Assembly (NCBI GenBank): GCA_016292745.1 | Contig: JAEDFO010000007.1 | Span: forward strand, 1 to 58,550 | Direction: 5' to 3' | DNA: 58,550 nt | DNA from: Muribaculaceae bacterium | GTDB taxonomy: Bacteria > Bacteroidota > Bacteroidia > Bacteroidales > Muribaculaceae | Part shown: positions 42,412 to 51,222 of the stretch, piece after piece | How the letters are laid out: every line of letters starts with the position of its first letter | How positions within the stretch are numbered: position 1 is the stretch's first letter | Notes under the pieces: generated by a model | Seen by the model: the letters and a program-made list of their open reading frames with translations, nothing else | Databases searched by the model: none | What the model was told of the DNA's origin: nothing | Made by a program: the position numbers and the translations under genes

Positions 42412-42456
42412 GATATAAGGGGGAGCCGCCTTTGAGAGTGAGCTCCTCCTTATATC
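42412..42456 (-). repeat. intercistronic hairpin between araA and araB
   Basis: Arms of 15 bases with one mismatch (42412-42426 and 42442-42456) and a 15-base loop lie between the araA stop and the araB start. There is no T-run beyond the stem. It may stabilise the 3' end of araA message or reduce read-through into araB, giving more isomerase than kinase. Confidence 0.6.
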
Positions 42457-42473
42457 AGTTGATATTCAATAAA

Positions 42474-44015
42474 TTACATCAGAGCTTTGTTAAGCATGTA
42501 GTAAACCTCGTTGAAGCGGAGCTCTTTGCGGAAGTCGTCAACGGTGGTCTTTTCGGTGATGAACAGAGCCTCGATTCCGGCAATTTCAGCGTAGTCCTGC
42601 CAGTATTCGTCGGTAAGGTCGTACGAGAAGCAGCTGTGGTGAGTACCTCCGGCATAAATCCAGCAACCGGCGCCCACTTCGAAGTTAGGCTGCGGAATCC
42701 AGAGTGCCGAAGCAACCGGAAGCTTTGGAAGAGGTTTCGGCTCGATGCATTTAACGTCGTTGACTATGAGACGGAAGCGGTTGCCGAGGTCGACAACGGT
42801 AGCGGTTACGCCAGTGCCCACTTTCGAGGTGAATACCAGGCGTGCGGTAGGAGTCTTGCGGATGCCGATGCCGAGGAAGTGCACTTCGAGGCGCGGACGC
42901 TGAGCTGCGATGAGCGGGCAGATTTCGAGCATGTGAGCCTGAAGGATAGAGCTCTGTTCGCCGTTGAAGTTAAGGGTGTAGTCCTCAAGGAACGAGCAGC
43001 CGTTGGGAAGTCCCTGGCTCATTACCCATACCGAGCGGTAGAGGGCAGCCGATTTCCAGTCGCCTTCAGCGCCGAAACCATAGCCTTCGGCCATCAGACG
43101 TTGCGAGGCGAGGCCCGGTATCTGGTCGAATCCGCGTCCGGTAACATCGACGTTGTAGTCGCCGAGGTCGTCGAAGTTAGTGGTGAATCCCTTGGCGCCT
43201 TTAGCGGTGAGCACGGCGCGCAGAGTGAGCTCAGCCTTGGCCGAGTTCCATATTTTCTTGTATTCTTCGGTGCTCTTGTCTTCGAGGGCTGCATCGTGCT
43301 CGTAGAGCTTGAAGTATTCGGCCACGAGAGCATCAACATCGGCGTCAGCCACCTTGTCGAAGAACGGCATCACGTCGCTGAACGGCATATAGTCGACATG
43401 GTATCCGAGAGTCTGTTCGGCAGCCACCTTGTCGCCATCGGTAACGGCCACGTTGTTCATCTGGTCGCCGAAGCGGATGATGAGCATATCCTGCGAGTCG
43501 GCCCAAGCGGCACAAACGCGTTCCCAAACGGCGATATGGTCTTGGGTAGCGGCATCTTTCCAGTATCCTACAACGAGTTTGCGGCGGATGCGCATGCGCG
43601 AAACGATGTGGCCGAATTCGCGGTCGCCATGAGCGCTCTGGTTGAGGTTCATGAAGTCCATGTCGATGTCGTTCCATGGAATTTCGGCATTATATTGGGT
43701 GTGGAGGTGCAGAAGGGGCTTGTTTAGAATCTGCAAGCCATGAATCCACATTTTGGCAGGCGAGAATGTGTGCATCCAGGTGATGACACCCACGCACTTC
43801 TTGTCGTTGTTGGCGGCAGCGAATACTTCAGCCACTTCCTTCGAGCTGTTTGCAGTGCCTTTATACACTACCTTTATAGGGAGACGTCCCGATTCGTTAA
43901 GACCGGCAACCATCTCTTTTGAGTGTCCGTCGACTGCAACGACAGCGTCGCCGCCGTAAAGGAGTTGTGCACCGGTTACAAACCATACTTCGTAGTTTTC
44001 AAATTCTTTAATCAT
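42474..44015 (-). CDS. araA: L-arabinose isomerase
   Basis: A 513-residue isomerase that turns L-arabinose into L-ribulose. It starts MIKEFENYEVWFVTGAQLLYGG and keeps the metal-site motifs GEGDWKSAALYR and the histidine region HMLEICPLI. Length is typical (about 500). It lies between araD and araB in the same direction. Confidence 0.96.
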   Translation of the reverse strand: MIKEFENYEVWFVTGAQLLYGGDAVVAVDGHSKEMVAGLNESGRLPIKVVYKGTANSSKEVAEVFAAANNDKKCVGVITWMHTFSPAKMWIHGLQILNKPLLHLHTQYNAEIPWNDIDMDFMNLNQSAHGDREFGHIVSRMRIRRKLVVGYWKDAATQDHIAVWERVCAAWADSQDMLIIRFGDQMNNVAVTDGDKVAAEQTLGYHVDYMPFSDVMPFFDKVADADVDALVAEYFKLYEHDAALEDKSTEEYKKIWNSAKAELTLRAVLTAKGAKGFTTNFDDLGDYNVDVTGRGFDQIPGLASQRLMAEGYGFGAEGDWKSAALYRSVWVMSQGLPNGCSFLEDYTLNFNGEQSSILQAHMLEICPLIAAQRPRLEVHFLGIGIRKTPTARLVFTSKVGTGVTATVVDLGNRFRLIVNDVKCIEPKPLPKLPVASALWIPQPNFEVGAGCWIYAGGTHHSCFSYDLTDEYWQDYAEIAGIEALFITEKTTVDDFRKELRFNEVYYMLNKALM

Positions 44016-44087
44016 GGGTTCTAATGTTTTTAATGGGTTATTATTTGGTTATTAGGATAAACTATTGATTGAGAGATTGCGGAGTGG

Positions 44088-44789
44088 CTATTTCTTCTTC
44101 TGGCCGTAGTAGGCGTTGGGGCCATGCTTGCGGCTGAAGTGTTTTTCGACGAGCAGCGGATTCATTGTGGTGTCGGGATTAACGGCAAACGATACGAAAG
44201 CCATCTTTGCCACCTGTTCCATCACCACGGCATTATACACGGCTTGGTCGGCATCCTTGCCCCACGAGAACGGGCCATGGTTTTTCACCAGCACTCCCGG
44301 GGTGTGCACCGGATTGATGTTGCCCTGCTTTATTCGGCGCACAATTACGTTGCCGGTCTCGAGTTCGTAGTCGCCGCACACTTCGGCCTCGGACATCGAG
44401 TCGGTGCAAGGGATGTCGTCGTGGAAATAGTCGGCATGGGTGGTGCCGATGTTCGGGATGTCCTTTCCGGCTTGGGCCCAGGCGGTGGCATATGTCGAAT
44501 GGGTGTGCACCACGCCTCCTATTTCGGGGAATGTGCGATACAGCACCAGATGTGTGGGCGTGTCGGACGAGGGGTTGAGATCGCCTTCCACCACCTTGCC
44601 GGTGGCAAGGTCAACCACTACCATGTCGGATGCTTTCATATTGTCGTAGCTGACGCCTGATGGCTTTATCACCACAAGCCCTTTTTCGCGGTCGATACCT
44701 GAAACATTGCCCCAAGTAAAGATAACGAGATTATGTTTCACCAAATCAAGATTGGCGCGAAACACCTTTTCTTTAAGTTCTTCTAACAT
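44088..44789 (-). CDS. araD: L-ribulose-5-phosphate 4-epimerase
   Basis: A 233-residue class II aldolase-fold epimerase. The N-terminal motif FTWGNVSGIDRE and the zinc ligands in VHTHSTYATAWAQ and the downstream GTTHADYF region are those of AraD. It converts L-ribulose-5-phosphate to D-xylulose-5-phosphate in the cytosol. It is the first gene of the arabinose operon; a palindrome about 90 bases upstream may be a regulator site. Confidence 0.96.
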   Translation of the reverse strand: MLEELKEKVFRANLDLVKHNLVIFTWGNVSGIDREKGLVVIKPSGVSYDNMKASDMVVVDLATGKVVEGDLNPSSDTPTHLVLYRTFPEIGGVVHTHSTYATAWAQAGKDIPNIGTTHADYFHDDIPCTDSMSEAEVCGDYELETGNVIVRRIKQGNINPVHTPGVLVKNHGPFSWGKDADQAVYNAVVMEQVAKMAFVSFAVNPDTTMNPLLVEKHFSRKHGPNAYYGQKKK

Positions 44790-45021
44790 TTTTCCTTTTT
44801 CAAAATTTGAATTTTGGACTTTTTTCGATTGTTATAGGTCAGTAATATCCCACTTAAAGAGCACTGTGGAAGAGAATACCTACGGTCGTAAAGGTATGTT
44901 ATTTTGAATTATTATGCAAGAATAAATATCATAAAAAATGTGCTAATTGTTTGCAGTTATTTCTCAGGTTGTTTTTATTGGCTGAAAATAGGTTAATGCT
45001 GGCGGCTACGGTGCCATAAAG
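44790..45021. other. divergent control region between araD and dapB
   Basis: No reading frame. For araD, a weak minus-strand -7 candidate TATTCTTG lies at 44917-44924. An imperfect palindrome, ATACCT (44876-44881) and AGGTAT (44892-44897) with ten bases between, would lie just downstream of that start site and could be the binding site of an arabinose-responsive repressor. No regulator gene is present in the window. Confidence 0.35.
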
Positions 45022-45053
45022 TTTGTAACTGCCAACGAAATACATTATCTTCG
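45022..45053 (+). promoter_or_regulatory. dapB promoter
   Basis: TTTG (45022-45025), 20 bases, then TATCTTCG (45046-45053), one change from TAnnTTTG. RNA would begin near 45060, about 55 bases before the dapB ATG. The same -7 variant occurs at 51457-51464. Confidence 0.6.
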
Positions 45054-45114
45054 CACAATAATTCACAGAGCGGTGGCGCCCAGGTGTGCCGCTCAATAAC
45101 TATTAGCTTTACAT

Positions 45115-45831
45115 ATGAAAATTGCATTGATAGGCTACGGAAAGATGGGACACATCATCGAACGCATTGCCCTCGAGCGTGGCCATGAGATAGTGAGCAT
45201 AATCGATGCCGACAACCAGCACGATTTCGACAGCCCTGAATTTGCATCGGCCGACATTGCCATTGAATTCACTTCGCCGAAAAGCGCTGTCGACAATTAT
45301 CTGCGCTGCTTTAGCCACGGCATGCCGGTGGTGTCGGGCAGCACCGGATGGCTCGACCGTCTCGACGAGATTAAGCAGCTTTGCAACGATGGCAAGGCCA
45401 CTTTCTTCTACAGCTCTAACTTCAGCATCGGCGTGAACATTTTCTTTGCGCTCAACAAGTATCTGGCGCGAATAATGAACCACTTCGACCAGTACGGCGT
45501 TTCGGTCAATGAAATCCACCATATCCATAAACTCGATCACCCCAGCGGTACCGCTATCACAATTGCCGATGGCATTATCGACAACCTCGACCGCAAATCG
45601 TCGTGGACCGAAGCCAACGATGCTCCGGCCGACCAGCTCCTTATCAATCATCAGCGCATTGGCGAGGTGCCCGGTACTCATCAGGTGGAATACCGCAGCA
45701 GCGTCGACCGAATTTTCATTGAGCACGAGGCTTTCAGCCGCGAAGGATTTGCATTGGGGGCCGTTGTGGCCGCCGAATGGATGCTGGGCAAGAAAGGCTT
45801 TCACACTATGGACGAAATCATGAACTTCTGA
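45115..45831 (+). CDS. dapB: 4-hydroxy-tetrahydrodipicolinate reductase
   Basis: A 238-residue NAD(P)H-dependent enzyme of the lysine/diaminopimelate pathway. The Rossmann loop reads IALIGYGKMGHI, and the substrate site has EIHHIHKLDHPSGTA with the catalytic HH/K pattern. It is somewhat short for the family (E. coli has about 273 residues), as in other Bacteroidetes. It supplies meso-diaminopimelate, matching the DNPR-type MurE in the window. It leads a three-gene unit with lepB (13 bases later) and a WbqC-like gene. Confidence 0.95.
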   Translation: MKIALIGYGKMGHIIERIALERGHEIVSIIDADNQHDFDSPEFASADIAIEFTSPKSAVDNYLRCFSHGMPVVSGSTGWLDRLDEIKQLCNDGKATFFYSSNFSIGVNIFFALNKYLARIMNHFDQYGVSVNEIHHIHKLDHPSGTAITIADGIIDNLDRKSSWTEANDAPADQLLINHQRIGEVPGTHQVEYRSSVDRIFIEHEAFSREGFALGAVVAAEWMLGKKGFHTMDEIMNF

Positions 45832-45844
45832 CATCTGAATATAT

Positions 45845-47305
45845 ATGGAACCGGAATACGTTTCGAACAACACCAAACATTTGTCGTTTAAGCAGCGAAT
45901 TGCTGCAGTGCGCCCCACCCGATGGATTCGTTTCGGCCTGGTGGCCACCATTTTTGTGGCATGGGTTATCTGGCTCGGCTCCCCTTGGGTGCTGATTTTC
46001 CTCCCTCTGCTGGCCGATATCTATCTTACTCAATATATCAACTACGGATGGTGGAAGGAGTGCAAGCCGTCGTTGCTGCGAACAGTAATGGGATGGGTCG
46101 ACGCTATTGTGTATGCCCTGGTCTTGGTGTACTTCCTTTTTGCTTTTGTGGGACAGAACTATCAGATTCCTTCATCCTCGCTCGAGAAATCGCTGCTTGT
46201 GGGCGACTATCTGTGGGTGAACAAGATGATTTACGGCCCGCGTGTGCCAAACACTCCAATCCATTTCCCTCTTGCACAGAACACAATCCCGTATATCAAC
46301 TGCAAGTCGTATGTCGACTATCCGCAGTGGGATTATAAGCGCCTGAAAGGCTTCCGGAATGTGGAGCGTTACGATATTGTGGTGTTCAATTTCCCTGCCG
46401 GCGACACTGTGGCGCTGAAAGTGCAGAACCCCGACTACTACACCCTCGTCAACCAGTATGGACGCACTGCGGTGTGGACCAACAAACAAGTGTTCGGCGA
46501 TATCATTTACCGTCCGGTCGACCGCCGCGAGAACTATGTGAAGCGCTGCGTGGGTTTGCCCGGCGACCGCCTCAAGATTAAGAACGACATCGTGTATATC
46601 AACGGAAAGGCTCTGAATGAGCCCGAAAACGTGCAGTATAACTACTTCATACAGACTGCCGGCGGACAGATTACCGACGAATTGTGGGAGAAAGTGGGGG
46701 TGAGCGTCGACGACCGAAACTATGTCCCCGTCGACAATCCCGACATGGCTTATGGTGTGGAAATGCTGGGGATGAAAGTTAACAGCAACGGCACCATTAA
46801 TCCCATTTACCAAGCTCCGCTCACCAAGCAGATGGTGGCTGAGCTGAAGGCTATGCCCGAAATAGGAAATGTGGTGAAAGTGCCCACACAGGAGGTGATA
46901 AACGTATTTCCACTGGTGCACAACTATGGCTGGACTCGCGCCGACATGGGTGAGATTTGGATTCCGAAGAAGGGCTCAACTCTGCATCTCACAGAGTATA
47001 ACCTGCCTATGTATGCCCGAGCCATAACTGCCTACGAGCACAACACCCTCGAGGTGCGCGACGGAAATATCCTTATTAACGGTAAGGCCACCGACCGGTA
47101 TACATTCAAGATGGATTACTACTGGATGATGGGCGACAACCGCGACAACTCGGCCGACTCGCGCTACTGGGGTTTCGTGCCCGAGGACCACATTGTGGGA
47201 AGCCCGATGTTTGTAATAATCTCGCTCGACAAGGACAAAGGCCTCTTTGACGGCAAAATTCGCACCGACCGTTTCTTCAAAAGTGCCAACACCGACAAGC
47301 CATAA
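45845..47305 (+). CDS. lepB: Signal peptidase I
   Basis: A 486-residue membrane peptidase that removes signal peptides from exported proteins. Two hydrophobic segments (about 28-65 and 83-104) precede the catalytic serine in QIPSSSLEKSL (about Ser112). The lysine of the Ser-Lys dyad lies in RENYVKRCVGLPGD, and the final conserved box reads MGDNRDNSADSRYWGFVP. Large insertions between the boxes make it longer than E. coli LepB (324), which is common in Bacteroidetes. It is encoded between dapB and a WbqC-like gene. Confidence 0.94.
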   Translation: MEPEYVSNNTKHLSFKQRIAAVRPTRWIRFGLVATIFVAWVIWLGSPWVLIFLPLLADIYLTQYINYGWWKECKPSLLRTVMGWVDAIVYALVLVYFLFAFVGQNYQIPSSSLEKSLLVGDYLWVNKMIYGPRVPNTPIHFPLAQNTIPYINCKSYVDYPQWDYKRLKGFRNVERYDIVVFNFPAGDTVALKVQNPDYYTLVNQYGRTAVWTNKQVFGDIIYRPVDRRENYVKRCVGLPGDRLKIKNDIVYINGKALNEPENVQYNYFIQTAGGQITDELWEKVGVSVDDRNYVPVDNPDMAYGVEMLGMKVNSNGTINPIYQAPLTKQMVAELKAMPEIGNVVKVPTQEVINVFPLVHNYGWTRADMGEIWIPKKGSTLHLTEYNLPMYARAITAYEHNTLEVRDGNILINGKATDRYTFKMDYYWMMGDNRDNSADSRYWGFVPEDHIVGSPMFVIISLDKDKGLFDGKIRTDRFFKSANTDKP

Positions 47306-47933
47306 TGCATTTGCCGACGGCACGCTCACTGCTCCGCCACTTTATGCCCCGAGTGTGGATTTCTATGCCCGGCTGGTGCTCTATAGCCGATGGATGCCGC
47401 TCACCGATGTGCCCTTCAACGGACTGAAAACCATCAACCGATGCACCATTGCCACTCCAAATGGGGTGCAGACCCTTACAATCCCTATCGAAAAGCCTGA
47501 AAAGGGGCGGCATACGCTCATCGCCGACCTCCGGATTTCGGACCACGGACGATGGGAGCATATGCATTGGGGTGCGCTGTTCTCGGCATACGGTAAATCA
47601 CCGTTCTTCGAATATGTGGCCGACGACCTGCATCGAATATATGAGCATCATTCGCATTGGCTGTGCGAATTCAACATGGCTATTCACAACATTGTGGCCG
47701 ACTATATGCAACTCGGCCAACTGGGCTGCGCTACAATCGTAAAAGAACCTGTGGGAGAGCCGGCCGCCATGCCAAAGGCCTTAGTCGAGGCAGCCCATGG
47801 CAGTGATACCACCGAGCCATTAGTGTATCATCAGTTGTGGTCCGAACGCAACGGCTTTATGCCGCATCTCAGCATTTTCGACCTTCTCTTCAACCAAGGC
47901 AACGCAGCACCGGTGGTGCTGTTAAGCCTGTAA
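47283..47933 (+). CDS. WbqC-like family protein
   Basis: A 216-residue protein of the WbqC family: YAPSVDFYARLVLYS, then a core with IPIEKPEKGRHTLIADLRIS and a C-terminal FDLLFNQG. Members are found with O-antigen or surface glycan genes, and their biochemical role is not settled. The start is uncertain: no in-frame ATG precedes the conserved part, only TTG 47247 and GTG 47283, both inside the end of lepB. The GTG gives the smaller overlap (23 bases). Overlap implies translation coupled to lepB. Confidence 0.75.
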   Translation: MPTPTSHNAFADGTLTAPPLYAPSVDFYARLVLYSRWMPLTDVPFNGLKTINRCTIATPNGVQTLTIPIEKPEKGRHTLIADLRISDHGRWEHMHWGALFSAYGKSPFFEYVADDLHRIYEHHSHWLCEFNMAIHNIVADYMQLGQLGCATIVKEPVGEPAAMPKALVEAAHGSDTTEPLVYHQLWSERNGFMPHLSIFDLLFNQGNAAPVVLLSL

Positions 47934-47981
47934 CCAACCCATCCAAGCACATCCATCCGCTAAGCACTTTCCAATAAAAGT

Positions 47982-48020
47982 TGCCATCCACAGCACCCAT
48001 TCATGGCGCTGTGGATGGCA
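47982..48020. terminator. bidirectional terminator
   Basis: A perfect 13-base stem, TGCCATCCACAGC (47982-47994) with its complement at 48008-48020, and a 13-base loop lie between the convergent WbqC-like and lipoprotein genes. T-containing tracts follow on both strands. Confidence 0.75.
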
Positions 48021-48038
48021 CTATGTTCTTTCAGGGTG

Positions 48039-48434
48039 TTATGCCGGGGCGTATCCGGTATAGGCTGAGAATGTGATGTCGTCGCTGAATTCGAGGTATC
48101 CGCGGTAGAACCGGAAATAGCATGTGGTGGAGTATCCGTCCTCGTAGGTAATGTATAGCCATTCATCGTTGCGAGTGCGCCACACGAAATACATCTGGCA
48201 CAGGTAACCGTAATCGTCGTAGTATTCATATGTCCCGGTACCGTCGGCAAAGAATGTGAAATAGTCGACGTCGAATGGATGGATAGGGCCGAGGTCGGTG
48301 TAGTTAGCCTCCCATGTCCCGACCAATGGCGAGAAGTATGGGTCGTCGTCGCACGAAGTGAGCGACGAGAGCATTGCCAGCAGAGCAACTACTATTAAGA
48401 GGCGGCTTTTGAGATGAGATGATGTTTGATTCAT
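48039..48434 (-). CDS. small lipoprotein, unknown
   Basis: A 131-residue exported protein. The signal region (KSRLLIVVALLAMLSSLTSC) ends in a lipobox with Cys after SLTS, so it should be lipid-anchored. The mature part is rich in Tyr, Asp and aromatic residues and starts VGTWEANYTD, a lipocalin-like opening often seen in small Bacteroidetes lipoproteins. ATG 48434 is preferred to an upstream GTG at 48440. It is the last gene of a three-gene minus-strand unit with a DUF4294 protein and an endonuclease. Confidence 0.75.
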   Translation of the reverse strand: MNQTSSHLKSRLLIVVALLAMLSSLTSCDDDPYFSPLVGTWEANYTDLGPIHPFDVDYFTFFADGTGTYEYYDDYGYLCQMYFVWRTRNDEWLYITYEDGYSTTCYFRFYRGYLEFSDDITFSAYTGYAPA

Positions 48435-48475
48435 ATTCACAGAATGTTACGGGTTGATTCAGTTTAGGTAAATAG

Positions 48476-49192
48476 TCAGAGAGTTCCTTGCTCAATGCGG
48501 ATGCATATTCGCTCAATCATGGCATCGTCCTTGTTTTTCCCGGGCTCGTAACCGGTGCGCATGTTCACACCGAAGAATTTGCCGAAAGTAAGCCAGAATC
48601 CGGCACGAAAAGTACCGAGAAACGCCTTCACGATGTTGTACGATGTCTGGTTTGTCTCGCGGTTGATGAGCTTAATAAGCATTTTCCCTTGCGAGCGGGT
48701 GAAAGTTTTCATCACCGGCTTATATTGATTGAAAATTTCCTTTTCCATTGCCTTCAGATAGTCCTCGCGCTCTTTTTGGGTGGGGAACGTCTCTATGAAC
48801 TCATAGGTTTCGAGCAGGGTAGCGCATATGAGTTTGGCGTATGGCAATGTGCGCTTCACATCGCGCACTGTGCGCCAGTAGAACTGTTCCTGTTTTTTGT
48901 TTTTGAACACTTCGCGCGGCATCACAATCACGGGGTTGAACACAATCATGCACAGTGTGTCGCCGGTGGCCTCTTCCACAAAGTGGTATTTACCTTTGTA
49001 TAGCTTTGTCACTGGCGATGGCGGAGCCTCGAGTGCCGATGGAATGCCCGGGGCATCGTCGTCTGCCGGCATCATCAGCACATTTTCGGCCGGAATTTCG
49101 TTCCAAGCCGTTGCCGTCGCACTTGGTGCGGCGAAAGCCACGGCAAGTACCGTAACAGTAAGTAATGCAATATGTCGAAAGCACTCAATCAT
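48476..49192 (-). CDS. DUF4294 protein
   Basis: A 238-residue exported protein. A signal peptide (about residues 1-28) is followed by a spacer and then the DUF4294 domain from about 85, with FYWRTVRDVKRTLPYAKL and the C-terminal YNIVKAFLGTFRAGFW stretch. DUF4294 is widespread in Bacteroidetes and has no agreed function. It lies 12 bases after the endonuclease gene and 41 before the lipoprotein, so the three are probably one transcript. Confidence 0.82.
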   Translation of the reverse strand: MIECFRHIALLTVTVLAVAFAAPSATATAWNEIPAENVLMMPADDDAPGIPSALEAPPSPVTKLYKGKYHFVEEATGDTLCMIVFNPVIVMPREVFKNKKQEQFYWRTVRDVKRTLPYAKLICATLLETYEFIETFPTQKEREDYLKAMEKEIFNQYKPVMKTFTRSQGKMLIKLINRETNQTSYNIVKAFLGTFRAGFWLTFGKFFGVNMRTGYEPGKNKDDAMIERICIRIEQGTL

Positions 49193-49204
49193 TCTGTAAT
49201 AGTA

Positions 49205-50872
49205 TCAATGGCTTACCACGATTCGGCGCGCCTTCTTCATGGAGTCGGTAACCACGAAATACACGCCGCGTGGCAGCATTATTTCGTTGAACTGCTCCAG
49301 ACGCGGAATCATGCGGACCATCTGTCCCATGGCGTTGAAAATTCGGCAGCCGGTGTGGACGTCGACGCACGAAATAAGCACTCCGCCATCGATTGGATGA
49401 ATCTCCATGCCTTTTTCAACATCGATGTTTGCCACAGATGCCGAGCCAACGGTGATTACGTTTGACGGTTCGGAAGAGTATCCGAGCCGATGGGCAGTGA
49501 CGCTATAGCTGTAGGTGCACGAGGCGTCCATTTCGCTGAAAGCGTAGTAGGTGGATTCGGTGGTGTATTCGTCGGTACGGTTCTCACCGCCAGGATTGTA
49601 GGTGGTGAGTGTTACGGTGTAATAGTCAACGGTGATGCCCTCCGGAGCGAGCCAGTTGGCAGTGAACGAAGTGTCGGTGATGTCGGACGCATCAGTAGCT
49701 ACTGGAGCCACCATGGTTGGCACTTCGCAACCAACGCCGTGTAGGTCGGCAGTGAAGCTGCCGCTGAGACCGCCGTCGTAAATCACTATCTGGCTTTTGT
49801 GGTCGCCAATACTCGAAGGGGTGTAGACGATAGGCAGCTGCACACCGTCGTCGCTGTTAACTTGCGATGCAACGAGCGAGTTTGTGCTGATTTTGAAGCA
49901 GGAAGCGTTAGCGCCGAATGAACGCACAGACAGCGGTCCCACGATGTTCTGTCCCTTGATGGTAACGTAAACTGTCTGCGACGATCCCACGGCCACTTCT
50001 CCGAATTCGAACGAAGTGCCTTGCACCGGCGTCACGAGCACGGCATCGCCGGTAATCGGGGTGTCGCTCACGTAGTAAGTCTCGTTGGCATGGTTACCCC
50101 AGATGTATTCCGCCAGTTCAGGATGGTCGATAAACGGGTTGCGATTGCCTTGACGCAGATATACGCCCTCGTTACGGTTTATTTCCTTGTCGCTCACCGG
50201 GTCGGCGCGGTGCCATTTGAGCAGCAGTTCGATAGCCCATGGCTTGAGTGTTGGATACAGGTCCTGATTCACCATGAAGGTGTATTTCCACTTGTAGTCC
50301 TGATACATTGTCACCATATAGAAATAGGTGCGGGCAAAGTCGCCTTTATATTGGTCGTCGGGTTCAAACACCAGGCCGGCATTTCCACCCTGGCCTGTTT
50401 TGGGATATCCCACTTTGGTGCAACCGTTGTCGAATGTAGCTTGCGACACTTCGCCCAGCGGATAGTAGTTCTTTGCGCTGTTTGCATCGGCGTCGCTGGG
50501 GTAAAGGTGGTTCATGTCGGTATATGCCGAGTTCTGGGTACCGCCCCACCAGCTTTTCGGGAACGAGTGTTCGCGGTTCATGCCGCGGCTGCCGTTGGCC
50601 ACATAATACACGTTGTTCGAGTACATGTCCCACCACTGGTTGTTGTCGGGAGCCGGACGCACGTCGGTGTATCGCCATTCGCTCCAGAGCGAGTTATACG
50701 ACAGCTGGGTGTGGGGTGTAATAGCCTTTTGCACAGCGGTTTTCAGATCGCCGGCAGCTTTGCCGTCGAGCCCTTGGTAGTATCCGGCGGGTATTTCGGC
50801 CAAAGCCATCATCGGAAGCATCAGCGCTGCGAGCGCTGCAATTGCGTATTTGTGGATTAATTGACAGTTCAT
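49205..50872 (-). CDS. secreted endonuclease I-type nuclease with Por-like tail
   Basis: A 555-residue exported nuclease. After a signal peptide (about 1-25), residues about 30-290 form an endonuclease I domain: GMNREHSFPKSWWGG supplies the catalytic histidine and DMNHLYPSDADANSAK the metal-binding part. A beta-sandwich region (about 285-375) and a fibronectin-III-like domain (about 380-460) follow. The C-terminus (RIFNAMGQMVRMIPR ... LPRGVYFVV) resembles a type IX secretion sorting domain. It probably degrades extracellular DNA or RNA. A consensus promoter lies 57 bases before its start; two genes follow in the same unit. Confidence 0.87.
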   Translation of the reverse strand: MNCQLIHKYAIAALAALMLPMMALAEIPAGYYQGLDGKAAGDLKTAVQKAITPHTQLSYNSLWSEWRYTDVRPAPDNNQWWDMYSNNVYYVANGSRGMNREHSFPKSWWGGTQNSAYTDMNHLYPSDADANSAKNYYPLGEVSQATFDNGCTKVGYPKTGQGGNAGLVFEPDDQYKGDFARTYFYMVTMYQDYKWKYTFMVNQDLYPTLKPWAIELLLKWHRADPVSDKEINRNEGVYLRQGNRNPFIDHPELAEYIWGNHANETYYVSDTPITGDAVLVTPVQGTSFEFGEVAVGSSQTVYVTIKGQNIVGPLSVRSFGANASCFKISTNSLVASQVNSDDGVQLPIVYTPSSIGDHKSQIVIYDGGLSGSFTADLHGVGCEVPTMVAPVATDASDITDTSFTANWLAPEGITVDYYTVTLTTYNPGGENRTDEYTTESTYYAFSEMDASCTYSYSVTAHRLGYSSEPSNVITVGSASVANIDVEKGMEIHPIDGGVLISCVDVHTGCRIFNAMGQMVRMIPRLEQFNEIMLPRGVYFVVTDSMKKARRIVVSH

Positions 50873-50928
50873 CGTTATTCGTAATTATGCCGTTAAGTGC
50901 CTCGGTATCGAAAAGAGGCTATTTGGGA

Positions 50929-50960
50929 CAAATTTACGATAAAACTATCTGATTCCCAAA
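50929..50960 (-). promoter_or_regulatory. promoter of the endonuclease operon
   Basis: On the minus strand TTTG (50957-50960), 20 bases, then TAAATTTG (50929-50936), a full match to the consensus. RNA would begin near 50922. Confidence 0.65.
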
Positions 50961-51000
50961 ATATTTTTTCCGTAGCCAATGATATGAGCATTATCAATGG

Positions 51001-51105
51001 AGCAAGATAAGGGCGTTTAGGTTCTCCAATATCCTGTTTCAGGAAGCCGCAGATGCGATTATTGAAGACATTTATACCGAGAAACCCGATTTGAGTGGTA
51101 AATAA
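51001..51105 (+). pseudogene. possible 3' remnant of a coding gene
   Basis: A short frame reads RFSNILFQEAADAIIED and goes on to PDLSGK and a TAA at 51103-51105; upstream it is closed by TGA near 50980. The composition looks protein-like (amphipathic, acidic) rather than random. It may be the tail of a lost gene in this long gap. Its family was not recognised. Confidence 0.25.
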
Positions 51106-51222
51106 ATTGCTGCAAGGTAGCCATTAGCCTTGACAGGTAGTTAGCAAGCATTAATGGTGTAAGCAAACAGAGAGCCGGCATCAAATCACGATGACGACTT
51201 TATAGATGCTCACAGAATTCTG
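51106..51222. other. unassigned part of the 50873-51530 gap
   Basis: No coding frame or clear signal was seen here. The whole gap between the endonuclease and the glycosyltransferase is 658 bases long; the rest of it holds the nuclease promoter, a possible gene remnant, the compact repeat element and the glycosyltransferase promoter. Confidence 0.4.

Noticed and set aside
42432..43727. 431-codon open frame on the plus strand opposite araA
   Set aside because: Shadow of araA; no start signal or recognisable protein features.
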